From positions 1 through 20,301 of the forward strand of contig JAISKU010000089.1 in the NCBI GenBank assembly GCA_031261245.1: a stretch of DNA of 20,301 bases. The letters run 5' to 3'. The notes beneath the pieces are model-generated. The model had not been told where the DNA came from. It searched no databases and saw nothing but the letters and a program-made list of their open reading frames with translations. This document shows, in pieces, positions 1-7,274 of the stretch. The position numbers were made by a program, and so were the translations under genes. The first letter of the stretch is position 1. Each line of letters begins with the position of its first letter. The stretch comes from Oscillospiraceae bacterium. GTDB taxonomy: Bacteria > Bacillota > Clostridia > Oscillospirales > Oscillospiraceae.

Positions 1-1125
1 TCGATGACGCTCGACGGTTACGGTGTGGAGCAGATAGCGACCGCGCTCACGGATGACCGCATACTAACGCCTATGAACTATTGGCGGAGCAAAGGACTTA
101 AACGCGGCGGCAAGAAGAACACCAAAACGCCTACCTATTGGCGCGTGTCAACGATTGTCAAAATCCTTTCCTTGCAGGAATACTGCGGCGACATCGTGAA
201 CTTCAAAACGTACAGTAAATCCTACAAGAACAAAAAGCGCATACCGAACACCGAGGAAAATATGGCGATATTCCGCGACGTGAACGAACCCGTAGTTGAG
301 CGCGCGGAGTGGGAAAAGGTCAAGGCGAAACGCGGTACGACGCGCAAGCGTCAGGCAAAGGACGGGAACAAAAGCATATTCTCGGGTTTCCTCGTCTGCG
401 CGGACTGCGGCGGCAATCTCAATTACCACTTCAATCAGAAAAATCCCGACATTAAGTATTTCAACTGCGCTAACAACAACAATCACGGCGATTGTCCGAC
501 AAACCACTACATACGCCTTGACTTCCTTGAAATGGTCGTACTCGCTGAAATACGCCGCCTGACGGCGTTTGCGCGCGACTATGAGGATAACTTCGCGGTG
601 GCGGTTATGGGACATTCTACGAAAGTTGTTGAACTCGAATACGAGCGAAAGCAACGCGAGTTGAAATCCCTGCTGACGCGCGACGGCGAACTTGACGCGC
701 TGTTTGAGCGCATTTACGAGGATAACCTCAACGGCAAGCTGACCGATGAGCGTTATGCAAAAATGGCGAAACGGTATGAAACGGAGCAAACGACGATTGC
801 CGAGCGCGTGAAAATCCTCAAAGCGGAACTTCGGAAAGCGGACACGCGAATGATGTCCTCGGAAATGTTTGTGTCAACCGTGCGCCGTTACGCCGACGCG
901 AAAACGCTGACGCAGAGAATGATTAGCGAGTTGATTGACCGCATTGAGGTGTTCCAAGCGGAAAAGGTTGACGGCGAACACAAACAGCGTTTGCGGATAC
1001 ACTACAACGGCGTGGGCGTGTTCGATATTCCCGACGCGCTGAAACTTCCCGAAACGGAAGTCCGCGTACAAACGAGAAAAGGCGTAGCAATTTGCTACAC
1101 CCCCGAAAAACAAATAGCGTCCTGA
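1..1125 (+). CDS. Large serine recombinase, C-terminal part (5' end outside window)
   Basis: This is the C-terminal part of a large serine recombinase, a site-specific integrase/excisionase of mobile elements. The reading frame is open at the left edge, so the catalytic serine domain lies outside the window and the first internal Met is not the start. Visible parts, counted from that Met: the end of the recombinase domain (about 1-105, with GYGVEQIATAL and the TPTYW..STI..IL motif), a zinc ribbon with Cys132, Cys135, Cys155 and Cys164, a coiled-coil stretch (about 205-290), and a C-terminal DUF4368-like segment (about 300-350, SELIDRIEVF...RLRIHYNGVG). This order is typical of recombinases of Tn4451-like and related integrative elements. 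The stop lies 47 bp from the 3' end of a tRNA-Gly gene, which suggests the edge of an integrated element. The family is certain; whether the enzyme is intact cannot be judged here. Confidence 0.9.
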   Translation, partial: SMTLDGYGVEQIATALTDDRILTPMNYWRSKGLKRGGKKNTKTPTYWRVSTIVKILSLQEYCGDIVNFKTYSKSYKNKKRIPNTEENMAIFRDVNEPVVERAEWEKVKAKRGTTRKRQAKDGNKSIFSGFLVCADCGGNLNYHFNQKNPDIKYFNCANNNNHGDCPTNHYIRLDFLEMVVLAEIRRLTAFARDYEDNFAVAVMGHSTKVVELEYERKQRELKSLLTRDGELDALFERIYEDNLNGKLTDERYAKMAKRYETEQTTIAERVKILKAELRKADTRMMSSEMFVSTVRRYADAKTLTQRMISELIDRIEVFQAEKVDGEHKQRLRIHYNGVGVFDIPDALKLPETEVRVQTRKGVAICYTPEKQIAS

Positions 1126-1126
1126 C

Positions 1127-1156
1127 GGGAATTGGGATAGTACAATCTCAATTCCC
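1127..1156. terminator. Stem-loop after the recombinase, no T-tract
   Basis: A 12-bp stem (1127-1138 with 1145-1156, one G-T wobble) with a 6-nt loop starts right after the recombinase stop. Neither side has a proper T-tract, so it may be a weak terminator, an mRNA 3' end, or part of an attachment region between the recombinase and the tRNA-Gly gene. Confidence 0.45.
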
Positions 1157-1172
1157 ACAGGAACACTCGAAC

Positions 1173-1246
1173 TGGAGCGGATGAAGGGAATCGAACCCTC
1201 GTGTTCAGCTTGGGAAGCTGACATTCTGCCATTGAACTACACCCGC
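1173..1246 (-). tRNA. tRNA-Gly (anticodon CCC)
   Basis: The minus strand folds into a complete tRNA: acceptor GCGGGTG pairs with CATCCGC (one G-T pair), the D arm carries AGTTCAATGG, the anticodon stem TCAGC/GCTGA encloses TTCCCAA (anticodon CCC, reading GGG), and the T loop is GGTTCGATTCC. The discriminator is T and CCA is encoded at 1173-1175. It has its own promoter upstream. Its 3' end faces the recombinase gene. Confidence 0.95.
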
Positions 1247-1270
1247 ATTTCGGGAAATCCACTGCCGTGT

Positions 1271-1300
1271 ATTATAGCATATACCCGGCCTCTTTCGCAA
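1271..1300 (-). promoter_or_regulatory. Sigma-A-type promoter of tRNA-Gly
   Basis: On the minus strand a TTGCGA -35 box (1295-1300) and a perfect TATAAT -10 box (1271-1276) are 18 bp apart and lie about 25 bp upstream of the tRNA. A small hairpin (CCTCTT/AAGAGG, 1289-1304) overlaps the -35 region. Confidence 0.75.
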
Positions 1301-1348
1301 GAGGAAATTCGCATAATGTCGGAATTTTTACAAAGATTTTTACAGCGT

Positions 1349-1389
1349 AACGCAAAAAGGCGCGGATTCATATCCGGCCTTTTTGCGTT
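1349..1389. terminator. Long hairpin in the gap between tRNA-Gly and the SLH gene
   Basis: A 13-bp perfect outer stem (AACGCAAAAAGGC with GCCTTTTTGCGTT) and a 5-bp inner stem (CGGAT/ATCCG, loop TCAT) are separated by one bulged G at 1362. The A- and T-runs lie inside the stem, as in bidirectional terminators. No gene ends directly at it. It is followed by a Shine-Dalgarno-like AAGGAGG that has no reading frame behind it. The rest of the 335-bp gap holds only the tRNA promoter and the terminator at 1543. Confidence 0.5.
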
Positions 1390-1542
1390 AAGGAGGCTTT
1401 AATTATCTCATACCTTTGACGGCTTTGGGGTATCCGCCCATTCGCACAGCCGCCAGATACTGAATCTCTCAATAATTGCCACGATAGAACCATACTATCA
1501 ATCCGTAATATTCATAATGAAAACTGCGTAATATATTATAAT

Positions 1543-1572
1543 AAAAAAGAGGGGTAGTAACCCCTCTTTTTT
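1543..1572 (-). terminator. Terminator of the SLH-protein gene
   Basis: The stem GAGGGGT/ACCCCTC with a 4-nt loop is flanked by six A and six T, giving a symmetrical rho-independent terminator. It lies 10 bp beyond the stop of the SLH-protein gene and could also work in the other direction. Confidence 0.9.
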
Positions 1573-1581
1573 ATATTTTTA

Positions 1582-2466
1582 TCACTTTTTATATACGGCT
1601 GATTTGGTGAATGATCTGAGTAGAACAACAAGCATTGTCTCTTCAGTCACCATACCAGTTGCATTGAACTTACCCTTATCACCAGTACCAGACATTATTC
1701 CATTGCTATAGCAGTAGTTGACTGCCTCTTTGTATTTCTCATCGACATCAGTAAATTTTCCATCGATAATCTTCTTAGAATCTAACTTTGCAAACTTGCG
1801 TGCATTCATAATATATAATGCTAATTCTTGACGAGTAACAATTCTGTCTGAATCGAATTTTGATCCAGCCTTTAAGTTATGATACTCGGGAGTTTTATTA
1901 CCGAATCTGTCTGTGAACGGCCCTTCATCAAAACTTCCAGGAGCAATATCCATGATCCCGGTTACAGCTAAGTCTACAGGTGCCGTAGAATGAACATCTG
2001 TAAGCTTACCATATTCATCAAGTAATCTAAGTTCTTTAGAACCGCCATACTCATTATTGCCGGCTTTTACTCGATACACATTTGCGATCCCCTCTCCACC
2101 ACTTCCACCTTCATCCACTATCATTACATAAAGAAGAATATTTGCAAGTCGTTCGCGACTAACTGGAGTTTGAAAATCATTCAATGCGAACTTGGAAGCA
2201 CCTGTTTTATACCAATTTAATGTACCAACAACTTTTGTAACATTACGTGCATCTGGATATGCAGATGTGCCAGCATATACAGTACGTTCTTTGAAGAATT
2301 TTAATGCCCATGATGATACATTTTTATCAGCAAAAGATGTATCTTCTGTAATCTTCCATACTGCTGCGAGATCAGCATCCACGATAAAATCAAATGCCGC
2401 CGCTGGTATCATACAAATAGACACCATCGTTACGATAACAAGTATAGCTGCTATAAATTTTTTCAT
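1582..2466 (-). CDS. Secreted protein with S-layer-homology (SLH) domains
   Basis: A 294-residue exported protein, probably held at the cell surface through SLH domains, which in other Gram-positives bind pyruvylated secondary cell-wall polymers. Residues 1-24 form a signal peptide (MKKF, hydrophobic core, cleavage near PAAA-FD). The clearest SLH repeat is about 245-290: FTDVDEKYKEAVNYCYSNGI, then SGTGDKGKFNATGMVTEETM. Two divergent repeats are likely around 45-115 and 165-225 (each with a [VI][ST]R.[EQ]..L.. end). There is no other recognisable enzymatic domain. The start is supported by AAGGAGA upstream of ATG. The gene is visibly AT-richer than nearly all its neighbours, which suggests recent acquisition. 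It lies 100 bp downstream of a larger surface-protein gene on the same strand and may be co-transcribed, since I see neither a terminator nor a good promoter in that gap. SLH assignment is firm for the last repeat, likely for the others. Confidence 0.8.
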   Translation of the reverse strand: MKKFIAAILVIVTMVSICMIPAAAFDFIVDADLAAVWKITEDTSFADKNVSSWALKFFKERTVYAGTSAYPDARNVTKVVGTLNWYKTGASKFALNDFQTPVSRERLANILLYVMIVDEGGSGGEGIANVYRVKAGNNEYGGSKELRLLDEYGKLTDVHSTAPVDLAVTGIMDIAPGSFDEGPFTDRFGNKTPEYHNLKAGSKFDSDRIVTRQELALYIMNARKFAKLDSKKIIDGKFTDVDEKYKEAVNYCYSNGIMSGTGDKGKFNATGMVTEETMLVVLLRSFTKSAVYKK

Positions 2467-2566
2467 GTTATTTGTCTCCTTTTTATTTTTGTTCAGTGGT
2501 TCCGCTAAAATGGGTAAGACGGTCGCTGGAGCTTCTAATTTTACGATGTTCTATGGTATCCCCATC

Positions 2567-5500
2567 TTATCTCTGCCTGTTCCCGCGCTTGCCAAACAGC
2601 ACCGCAAACGCCGCTGCGGCGGACGCGAGGAAGGCTGCGAGCATGAACGCAACGGACGCGTCTCCCGTTTCCGGGGCAAAACCCGCGGCGGCAAGCGGAA
2701 CCTCTTCGTCGTCTATGTCTACGATTTCTACATCATCATCTGGCGGCGGGGTCGGCGTCTGAATCGGCTCCGAATCGGACGTCTCCTCAGGCTCAACCTC
2801 CGGTGTGGACGTCGTGGTCGGTATGAATTGTGGAATCAGCCTGAAATTAGCCGTCACAACGACATTCGCCTCGGGCATTACAAACGTGCCGTTCGTTATC
2901 GCCGTGCCCTCATTGTCGATTTCCCAGCTCACAAACTCATATCCGCTGTTTGCCGTCGCGAACAGCCGAACCGTGGTGCCCGCAGACGCGCTAACCGCGT
3001 CCGCTGACGCAATGCCGGAGCCCACGGGCGACACGCGCACCGTTATGGTGTACACCGGTTTGCTCTCCCATTGCGCTGTGAGCGTCACGGAGGCTATGGC
3101 GTCATTGTTGCCCGTCAAATATGAATATGTGTGCTCGGATGATACCGAGAAGCCGCTGCCGTCGGGGCTGATGTTCCAGCCCGTGAAATTGAATCCCTCT
3201 CTTGTCGGCTCTTCGGGCAGCAGATCGCCGTCGCCCCAGCGCACGCCTGTTTTGTCGGCAATCTCAGAGGGCGTACCGCCGTTCGTATCATACTTAACGG
3301 TATATGCGTTCTCCGTCCACTGCGCATACAGGGTTTGGGGCTCCGTGCCGATTTGGAATTGCACGCCGGAGCTGTACGCCGCACCCGTACCGTCACGCGC
3401 GGTGTTCCATCCGCTGAACGTATAGCCCGTCCGCAGAGGATTACTGAACACTGTCGCGGCGGGCAGCTGCAACGACGTGTTTACGACAAAGTTGTTCGTG
3501 ACGGTCTCGAAGTCGCCGAAGTTTGCGTCAAAGGTGAGCGTCGTCGTCTGCTCCGCCGTGAACGCGGGGTACAGATTGACATCGCCCTTTATCGTGAGGA
3601 TGCTGCCGGGATAGTAGACGACGCCCTCGCCCTTGCTGTTATCGCGCCAGCCTATAAACGTCTGCCCCTCGGACACGACGATTCCGCCCTGCCCGAGTAC
3701 GCGCGCCTTTGTGTTCAGGCTGTACAACATGCTCTCTGTCGGCGCGCCGTCGCCGTGGTAGGTGATTCTGAAGCCCTCGGCCTTCCAGCGGGCGTAGAGA
3801 TTCAGGTTGTTCCACACGAGAAAATCAAACTTAAAGGCCTGCTTTGCGGACAGCCCCGACGGGAAGTAATCCCACCCGTCGAACCAGCCCTTGTTCTCCA
3901 CAAAAAGTCCGTTAGTGTAGTGCTTGCCGTTGATATAGACACTGTCAAGTCTCACGGTGCCGCCGCGCAGAAGCCCCTGGCGGTATGGCGTGCCTTCCAG
4001 CGGCTGACCGTTGCTGTCAACGAAGTTGGCGTAGATTTCCGTCGGCTCCCACTTGGCAAACACGGTCTGGTTGAACGCCCCCATATTGCCGTTGAAGTCA
4101 AACGGCTTTATGCAGTTCGCGTCAACATACCAGCCGCCGAACGCGTAGTCCTGCGTATCGGGTACAACTACGTCCAAGCCCAAGCCCGCGAGCGAGCGCC
4201 CGTACATAATATCGGTGCGTGTCGCGACTTGCTCGCCGTGACCCTGCATGTTGTAGGTGAAATTATACCTGTTGCGCATGTAGTAGAAATTCTTTATGTT
4301 TCCGGTTTGCGTGTCGGGGTTCACAACTGTGACGCCATTGATGTTTTTGGGATTCAGACTGCCGCTGCTGGCGGTAAAGGTCTGGGAATATTCGCCGCTT
4401 AATACGTAGTATGCGCCATTATACAAAACCCCGCCCGTCTCCTCGGGAAGCCGCTCGAAATAGTAATTGACCTGATAGTCGCCGGAGCCGGATTCCCAGC
4501 TCGCGGTAAAGGTGATCGTATCGCCGTCTTTCGGCAGCATATCCTGCGTTACCGACAGCCTGTGAGTCGCAAGATTAACATTTGCTTCATTTGGTGTGCT
4601 CCACCCGGCAAAGCTGCTGTTGGCAATAGTCCAGTTTTGCGTGAGGGCGTTGGATCTTGTTTCCCTTCTATGCGTAAACTCGGTGTTCGCGCTGCTCGGC
4701 CACAAATTGATGATGTCCTGCTGATATTTTACGTTAAATGAATACCGGGTGCTTTCTGTTACGCCGTAACCCTGTTCGCCTATAGCTACATCGGGATTAC
4801 TTCTGAAAGCCATTTTTGCATATTTATAGCGATTATTCGTTTCTTCAACACCGGGCTTCAGGTCGAAAGCAAAAGTATACACTTTCAGCGTGCAATACAC
4901 GTTGACGATTGTGCTGCCCGTGCCGGAGATTATTGTGGGCTCACTGTACTGGAATTGCGCGTAGCGCATGGGGTCGTTTATGTCCGTAAACGTGGTGTAC
5001 GCGGGTATGGTGGTAATTGCCACCGTAGTTCCCGCCGTGCCGCTTATGGACTCCGGGGAATACCCGAAATTGTAGTGATTTGTGTTGCCCGGCGTGGGCA
5101 CAAAATCAACGCCCATATTCGGCTTCTCGACCCAATATACGACCTTGTACGGCGTCCTGTCCGCAACCCCCGTCCAGTTTGAGTAGAGGACGATATTTTC
5201 GGTTATTATGGTATCCGTGGCGACCGCGCTCGTGCCGTCCGCAGAATCCGACCAGAAATCAAAGTCATAACCCGCCCGGGTCGGGGGATATATCGCCTCG
5301 TCGCCCGCTACGCTCTCAAGGGCGGCTCCTACCGTCGTGCCGATTTGTACCGGTATCGGAAAAAGCTGCGAACCGCTTGACACGAAGTAGACGTACACGC
5401 GATCCTTGAGCATGGGCACGAGCAGTATATCCGAGGACACCGGCGTGTTGAAATCGTAAATCTCGCCACCCCACAGCCACTCATTTTCAAAGCCGTTCGG

Positions 5501-5737
5501 AGTGGGGTCGGCGTAGGTAAACCCGGCGATTTCGTAGTCCAACGGCGCCGCCGCCGTCTCTCCCGCGACGACTTGCCGCGAAAGGAAGATTTTCTGTCCG
5601 TCGCCGTTCAGGAATTGGACAAGATACTCGGGCTCTCCCTCCGCGTGTGCCACAAGCGTTCCCAGGGAGAATAGCGATAGAGTCATAAATGTCGCGATTA
5701 ACAGCGCTGTCAGACGGTGGGTAAGATTCCTTTTCAT
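2567..5737 (-). CDS. Sortase-anchored surface protein with InlB B-repeats (Listeria-Bacteroides repeats)
   Basis: A 1056-residue secreted, wall-anchored protein, probably an adhesin or surface-layer component; the ligand is unknown. It has a signal peptide (about 1-33, ending VAHAE), many Listeria-Bacteroides/InlB B-type repeats recognisable by the pattern GY.F.GW....G......Y......L.A.W (for example RTGYTFSGWNTARDGTG and REGFNFTGWNISPDGSG towards the C-terminus, and more divergent ones through the first 700 residues), then one divergent repeat with VSPVGSG...GTTVRL near 920-985, an acidic Pro/Thr/Glu-rich spacer, and a sorting signal: APETGD, a hydrophobic stretch and the basic tail GKRGNRQR. 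A GTG three codons upstream lies inside the GAGGTG ribosome site, so the ATG at 5737, six bases after it, is the start. No sortase gene is in the window. A consensus promoter lies upstream. Confidence 0.92.
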   Translation of the reverse strand: MKRNLTHRLTALLIATFMTLSLFSLGTLVAHAEGEPEYLVQFLNGDGQKIFLSRQVVAGETAAAPLDYEIAGFTYADPTPNGFENEWLWGGEIYDFNTPVSSDILLVPMLKDRVYVYFVSSGSQLFPIPVQIGTTVGAALESVAGDEAIYPPTRAGYDFDFWSDSADGTSAVATDTIITENIVLYSNWTGVADRTPYKVVYWVEKPNMGVDFVPTPGNTNHYNFGYSPESISGTAGTTVAITTIPAYTTFTDINDPMRYAQFQYSEPTIISGTGSTIVNVYCTLKVYTFAFDLKPGVEETNNRYKYAKMAFRSNPDVAIGEQGYGVTESTRYSFNVKYQQDIINLWPSSANTEFTHRRETRSNALTQNWTIANSSFAGWSTPNEANVNLATHRLSVTQDMLPKDGDTITFTASWESGSGDYQVNYYFERLPEETGGVLYNGAYYVLSGEYSQTFTASSGSLNPKNINGVTVVNPDTQTGNIKNFYYMRNRYNFTYNMQGHGEQVATRTDIMYGRSLAGLGLDVVVPDTQDYAFGGWYVDANCIKPFDFNGNMGAFNQTVFAKWEPTEIYANFVDSNGQPLEGTPYRQGLLRGGTVRLDSVYINGKHYTNGLFVENKGWFDGWDYFPSGLSAKQAFKFDFLVWNNLNLYARWKAEGFRITYHGDGAPTESMLYSLNTKARVLGQGGIVVSEGQTFIGWRDNSKGEGVVYYPGSILTIKGDVNLYPAFTAEQTTTLTFDANFGDFETVTNNFVVNTSLQLPAATVFSNPLRTGYTFSGWNTARDGTGAAYSSGVQFQIGTEPQTLYAQWTENAYTVKYDTNGGTPSEIADKTGVRWGDGDLLPEEPTREGFNFTGWNISPDGSGFSVSSEHTYSYLTGNNDAIASVTLTAQWESKPVYTITVRVSPVGSGIASADAVSASAGTTVRLFATANSGYEFVSWEIDNEGTAITNGTFVMPEANVVVTANFRLIPQFIPTTTSTPEVEPEETSDSEPIQTPTPPPDDDVEIVDIDDEEVPLAAAGFAPETGDASVAFMLAAFLASAAAAFAVLFGKRGNRQR

Positions 5738-5762
5738 AAAAAGCACCTCAATCCAAATTTTG

Positions 5763-5781
5763 TGTTACATATTTTTGTTAC
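5763..5781. repeat. Two TGTTAC boxes in the leader of the surface-protein gene
   Basis: TGTTAC occurs at 5763-5768 and 5776-5781 (13-bp period, plus strand), downstream of the promoter, and again inverted as GTAACA at 5851-5856 upstream of the -35 box. The arrangement could be an operator, but the region is AT-rich and chance is possible. Confidence 0.25.
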
Positions 5782-5800
5782 ACTGTCGAGTATATCGTAG

Positions 5801-5828
5801 ATTATAACTCTAAAATTTGTAATGTCAA
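5801..5828 (-). promoter_or_regulatory. Consensus sigma-A promoter of the surface-protein gene
   Basis: The minus strand carries perfect consensus hexamers: TTGACA (5823-5828) and TATAAT (5801-5806), 16 bp apart. The expected transcript starts near 5794, giving a leader of about 55 nt before the ATG at 5737. Confidence 0.85.
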
Positions 5829-5894
5829 TATAAAAAGCGAAAACATTCTCGTAACAAATTCACCAAATATTTTGGCTTTTATTGTCGATATTGC

Positions 5895-5934
5895 ACAAAG
5901 CGCAGGGCAACCTCCCGGTTGCCCTGCGCTTTGT
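5895..5934. terminator. 18-bp hairpin terminator between tRNA-Val and the surface-protein gene
   Basis: A perfect 18-bp stem (5895-5912 with 5917-5934) has a TCCC loop. It lies downstream of the minus-strand tRNA-Val and upstream of the surface-protein promoter, so it probably ends the tRNA transcript; on that strand the stem ends in CTTTGT with little further T. On the plus strand it is followed by TATAATTTTTT, a better T-tract, but no plus-strand gene precedes it. Confidence 0.7.
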
Positions 5935-5960
5935 ATAATTTTTTGCCGCCAATGCCATTG

Positions 5961-6036
5961 TGGTGGACGATAACGGACTTGAACCGCTGACCCTCCGCAC
6001 GTCAAGCGGATGCTCTACCAACTGAGCTAATCGTCC
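5961..6036 (-). tRNA. tRNA-Val (anticodon GAC)
   Basis: The minus strand gives a full 76-nt tRNA: acceptor GGACGAT pairs with ATCGTCC, the D arm contains AGCTCAGTTGGTAGAGC, the anticodon stem TCCGC/GCGGA encloses TTGACGT (anticodon GAC), the T arm has GGTTCAAGTCC, and the 3' end is A plus an encoded CCA. Confidence 0.96.
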
Positions 6037-6051
6037 ATATCAGCGTGTGAT

Positions 6052-6080
6052 ACTTTACACCGAAGAGCGCCTTTTGTCAA
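6052..6080 (-). promoter_or_regulatory. Sigma-A promoter of tRNA-Val
   Basis: TTGACA (6075-6080) and TAAAGT (6052-6057) are 17 bp apart on the minus strand, about 16 bp upstream of the mature tRNA 5' end. Confidence 0.8.
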
Positions 6081-6110
6081 CCCTTTTTTCACAAGTTTAG
6101 CGCAAAACCA

Positions 6111-6134
6111 ACGCCGCGCCCGTGGGCGCGGCGT
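6111..6134 (-). terminator. Terminator of the efp operon
   Basis: The 11-bp GC-rich stem ACGCCGCGCCC/GGGCGCGGCGT begins seven bases after the stop of the zinc-ribbon gene. On the minus strand it is followed by TGGTTTTGCG, a short T-tract. Confidence 0.75.
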
Positions 6135-6140
6135 ATTGCT

Positions 6141-6602
6141 CTATTGCTGTTCCTCTTCCTCGTCCTCTTCGTCCTCAAATACGAATTCGAGTTTCTCCCC
6201 GCACTTGGGGCAGGTTGTCTCCCCTCCAGCGAGAGCCGCCTCCTCTATCACGATCTCCTCGCCGCAGCTCGGGCAGTCCACCTCGTACACGAGCTCACTC
6301 TCCTCGCCGCAGCCCTCACAGCCGCAGTCGCACTCCTCGTCATCATCGTCGTCGGAAAGCTCATCGTCGTCCTCCGAATCGTCCCCGAAGATGACCTCCT
6401 CGATATCCTCGAGGTCCTCGCTGAGCGCGTCAATCTCCTCGCCGAGGTCGAGCGCGTTTTCTCCGAGCGCGTCAACCTCCGCCGCAATCTCCTCCAAAGC
6501 GTCGATAATCGCGATAAGAATCTTGCCCTCCTTTGTCTCACTCTCCAGACCGAGACCCTCGGCAAGCCCCTTAATATAGGCAACCTTTTCAGTAACTGAC
6601 AT
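6141..6602 (-). CDS. Acidic zinc-ribbon protein, CD1247 N-terminal domain type
   Basis: A 153-residue cytoplasmic protein of unknown function. Residues 1-45 (MSVTEKVAYIKGLAEGLG, then KEGKILIAIIDALEEIA) match the short helical N-terminal domain seen in the clostridial CD1247-type family. A helical acidic stretch follows, then an Asp/Glu run (about 74-90), a Cys cluster (Cys91, 93, 95, 98) and a second pair of CxxC knuckles (Cys110/113 and Cys131/134, CPSCG...CPKCG), which probably bind zinc. The C-terminus is again almost only Glu/Asp. It starts 36 bp after the efp stop with a GGAGGA ribosome site and shares its transcript, ending at the terminator at 6111. Because of the low-complexity acidic DNA, the other five frames are open here as well, but only this frame has a protein-like composition and a ribosome site. 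A link to translation is inferred only from the neighbourhood. Confidence 0.85.
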   Translation of the reverse strand: MSVTEKVAYIKGLAEGLGLESETKEGKILIAIIDALEEIAAEVDALGENALDLGEEIDALSEDLEDIEEVIFGDDSEDDDELSDDDDDEECDCGCEGCGEESELVYEVDCPSCGEEIVIEEAALAGGETTCPKCGEKLEFVFEDEEDEEEEQQ

Positions 6603-6638
6603 TATTTATTCCTCCAAATTATTATCGTCACGGGATTT

Positions 6639-7202
6639 TCAGCCCTTTGCGCGCTCCAAATACTCGCCCGTGCGGGTGTCTATCCTGATTCTCTCGCCCT
6701 CCTCTATGAAGAGCGGAACCTTTACCTCCGCGCCTGTCTCCACGGTCGCGGGCTTCGTGACGTTTGTCGCCGTGTTTCCCGCAAAGCCGGGATCCGTCTG
6801 CATAATCGTCAGCTCGACGAAATTCGGCGGCTCCACAAGGAACACCTTTCCCTTGAACGCCGAAACCGTACACAGCATCTCCTCCTTGACGAAGCGGAAG
6901 CTGTCGCCGAGGATACTCTTGTCGATCGGCTCAAGCTCATACGTCTCCGTGTCCATGAAGTAGTACAAATCGCCGTCGTTATAGCTGTACTGCATGTCGC
7001 GGCGGTCAACAAACGCGTTCTCGAACTTGTCCGTGGGGTTGAACGACGTCTCCACCACCGCCCCTGTTATCACGTTTTTCACTTTTGTGCGGACGAACGC
7101 CGCACCCTTGCCCGGCTTCACATGCTGAAACTCAATGACCTGCATAACCTTGCCGTCCATCTCAAATGTGACGCCGTTTCTAAATTCACTCGCGGATATC
7201 AT
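6639..7202 (-). CDS. efp: Elongation factor P
   Basis: Elongation factor P, which binds the ribosome between the P and E sites and relieves stalling at polyproline stretches. The protein has 187 residues, the usual length. The N-terminal KOW-like domain carries the loop VKPGKGAAF with Lys32 at its tip, the residue that is modified in many bacteria (no modification enzyme is visible here). The two following OB domains are intact, and the C-terminal signature (TATNVTKPATVETG...VPLFIEEGERIRIDTRTGEYLER) is complete. The start ATG follows GGAGGAAG. A promoter sits directly upstream, so efp can be expressed apart from the yqeG-pepP chain before it; pepP-efp proximity is common in Firmicutes. The zinc-ribbon gene follows in the same transcript. 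Confidence 0.98.
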   Translation of the reverse strand: MISASEFRNGVTFEMDGKVMQVIEFQHVKPGKGAAFVRTKVKNVITGAVVETSFNPTDKFENAFVDRRDMQYSYNDGDLYYFMDTETYELEPIDKSILGDSFRFVKEEMLCTVSAFKGKVFLVEPPNFVELTIMQTDPGFAGNTATNVTKPATVETGAEVKVPLFIEEGERIRIDTRTGEYLERAKG

Positions 7203-7234
7203 ACGCGCTTCCTCCTCGTTATTATCAGCAGTTA

Positions 7235-7263
7235 ATTCTACTATATGTCGCTGTATATTGCAA
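7235..7263 (-). promoter_or_regulatory. Sigma-A promoter of efp
   Basis: TTGCAA (7258-7263) and TAGAAT (7235-7240) are 17 bp apart on the minus strand, in the 72-bp gap between the DnaA-like gene and efp. I see no terminator in this gap, so read-through from the upstream operon is also possible. Confidence 0.75.
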
Positions 7264-7274
7264 GAAATATTTTT

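Noticed and set aside
1389..1440. Small gene behind the AAGGAGG at 1389
   Set aside because: No ATG or GTG at a suitable distance; a TTG frame ends after about 15 codons.
6122..6602. Plus-strand and other-frame proteins opposite the acidic zinc-ribbon gene
   Set aside because: Ser-, Arg- or Leu-rich products of the Asp/Glu codon runs read in other frames; only the minus-strand frame with CxxC pairs and GGAGGA is credible.
7203..7274. Possible frameshifted DnaA domain IV after the DnaA-like gene
   Set aside because: Only 72 bp remain before efp, filled by a promoter and the ribosome site; no helix-turn-helix signature in any frame.
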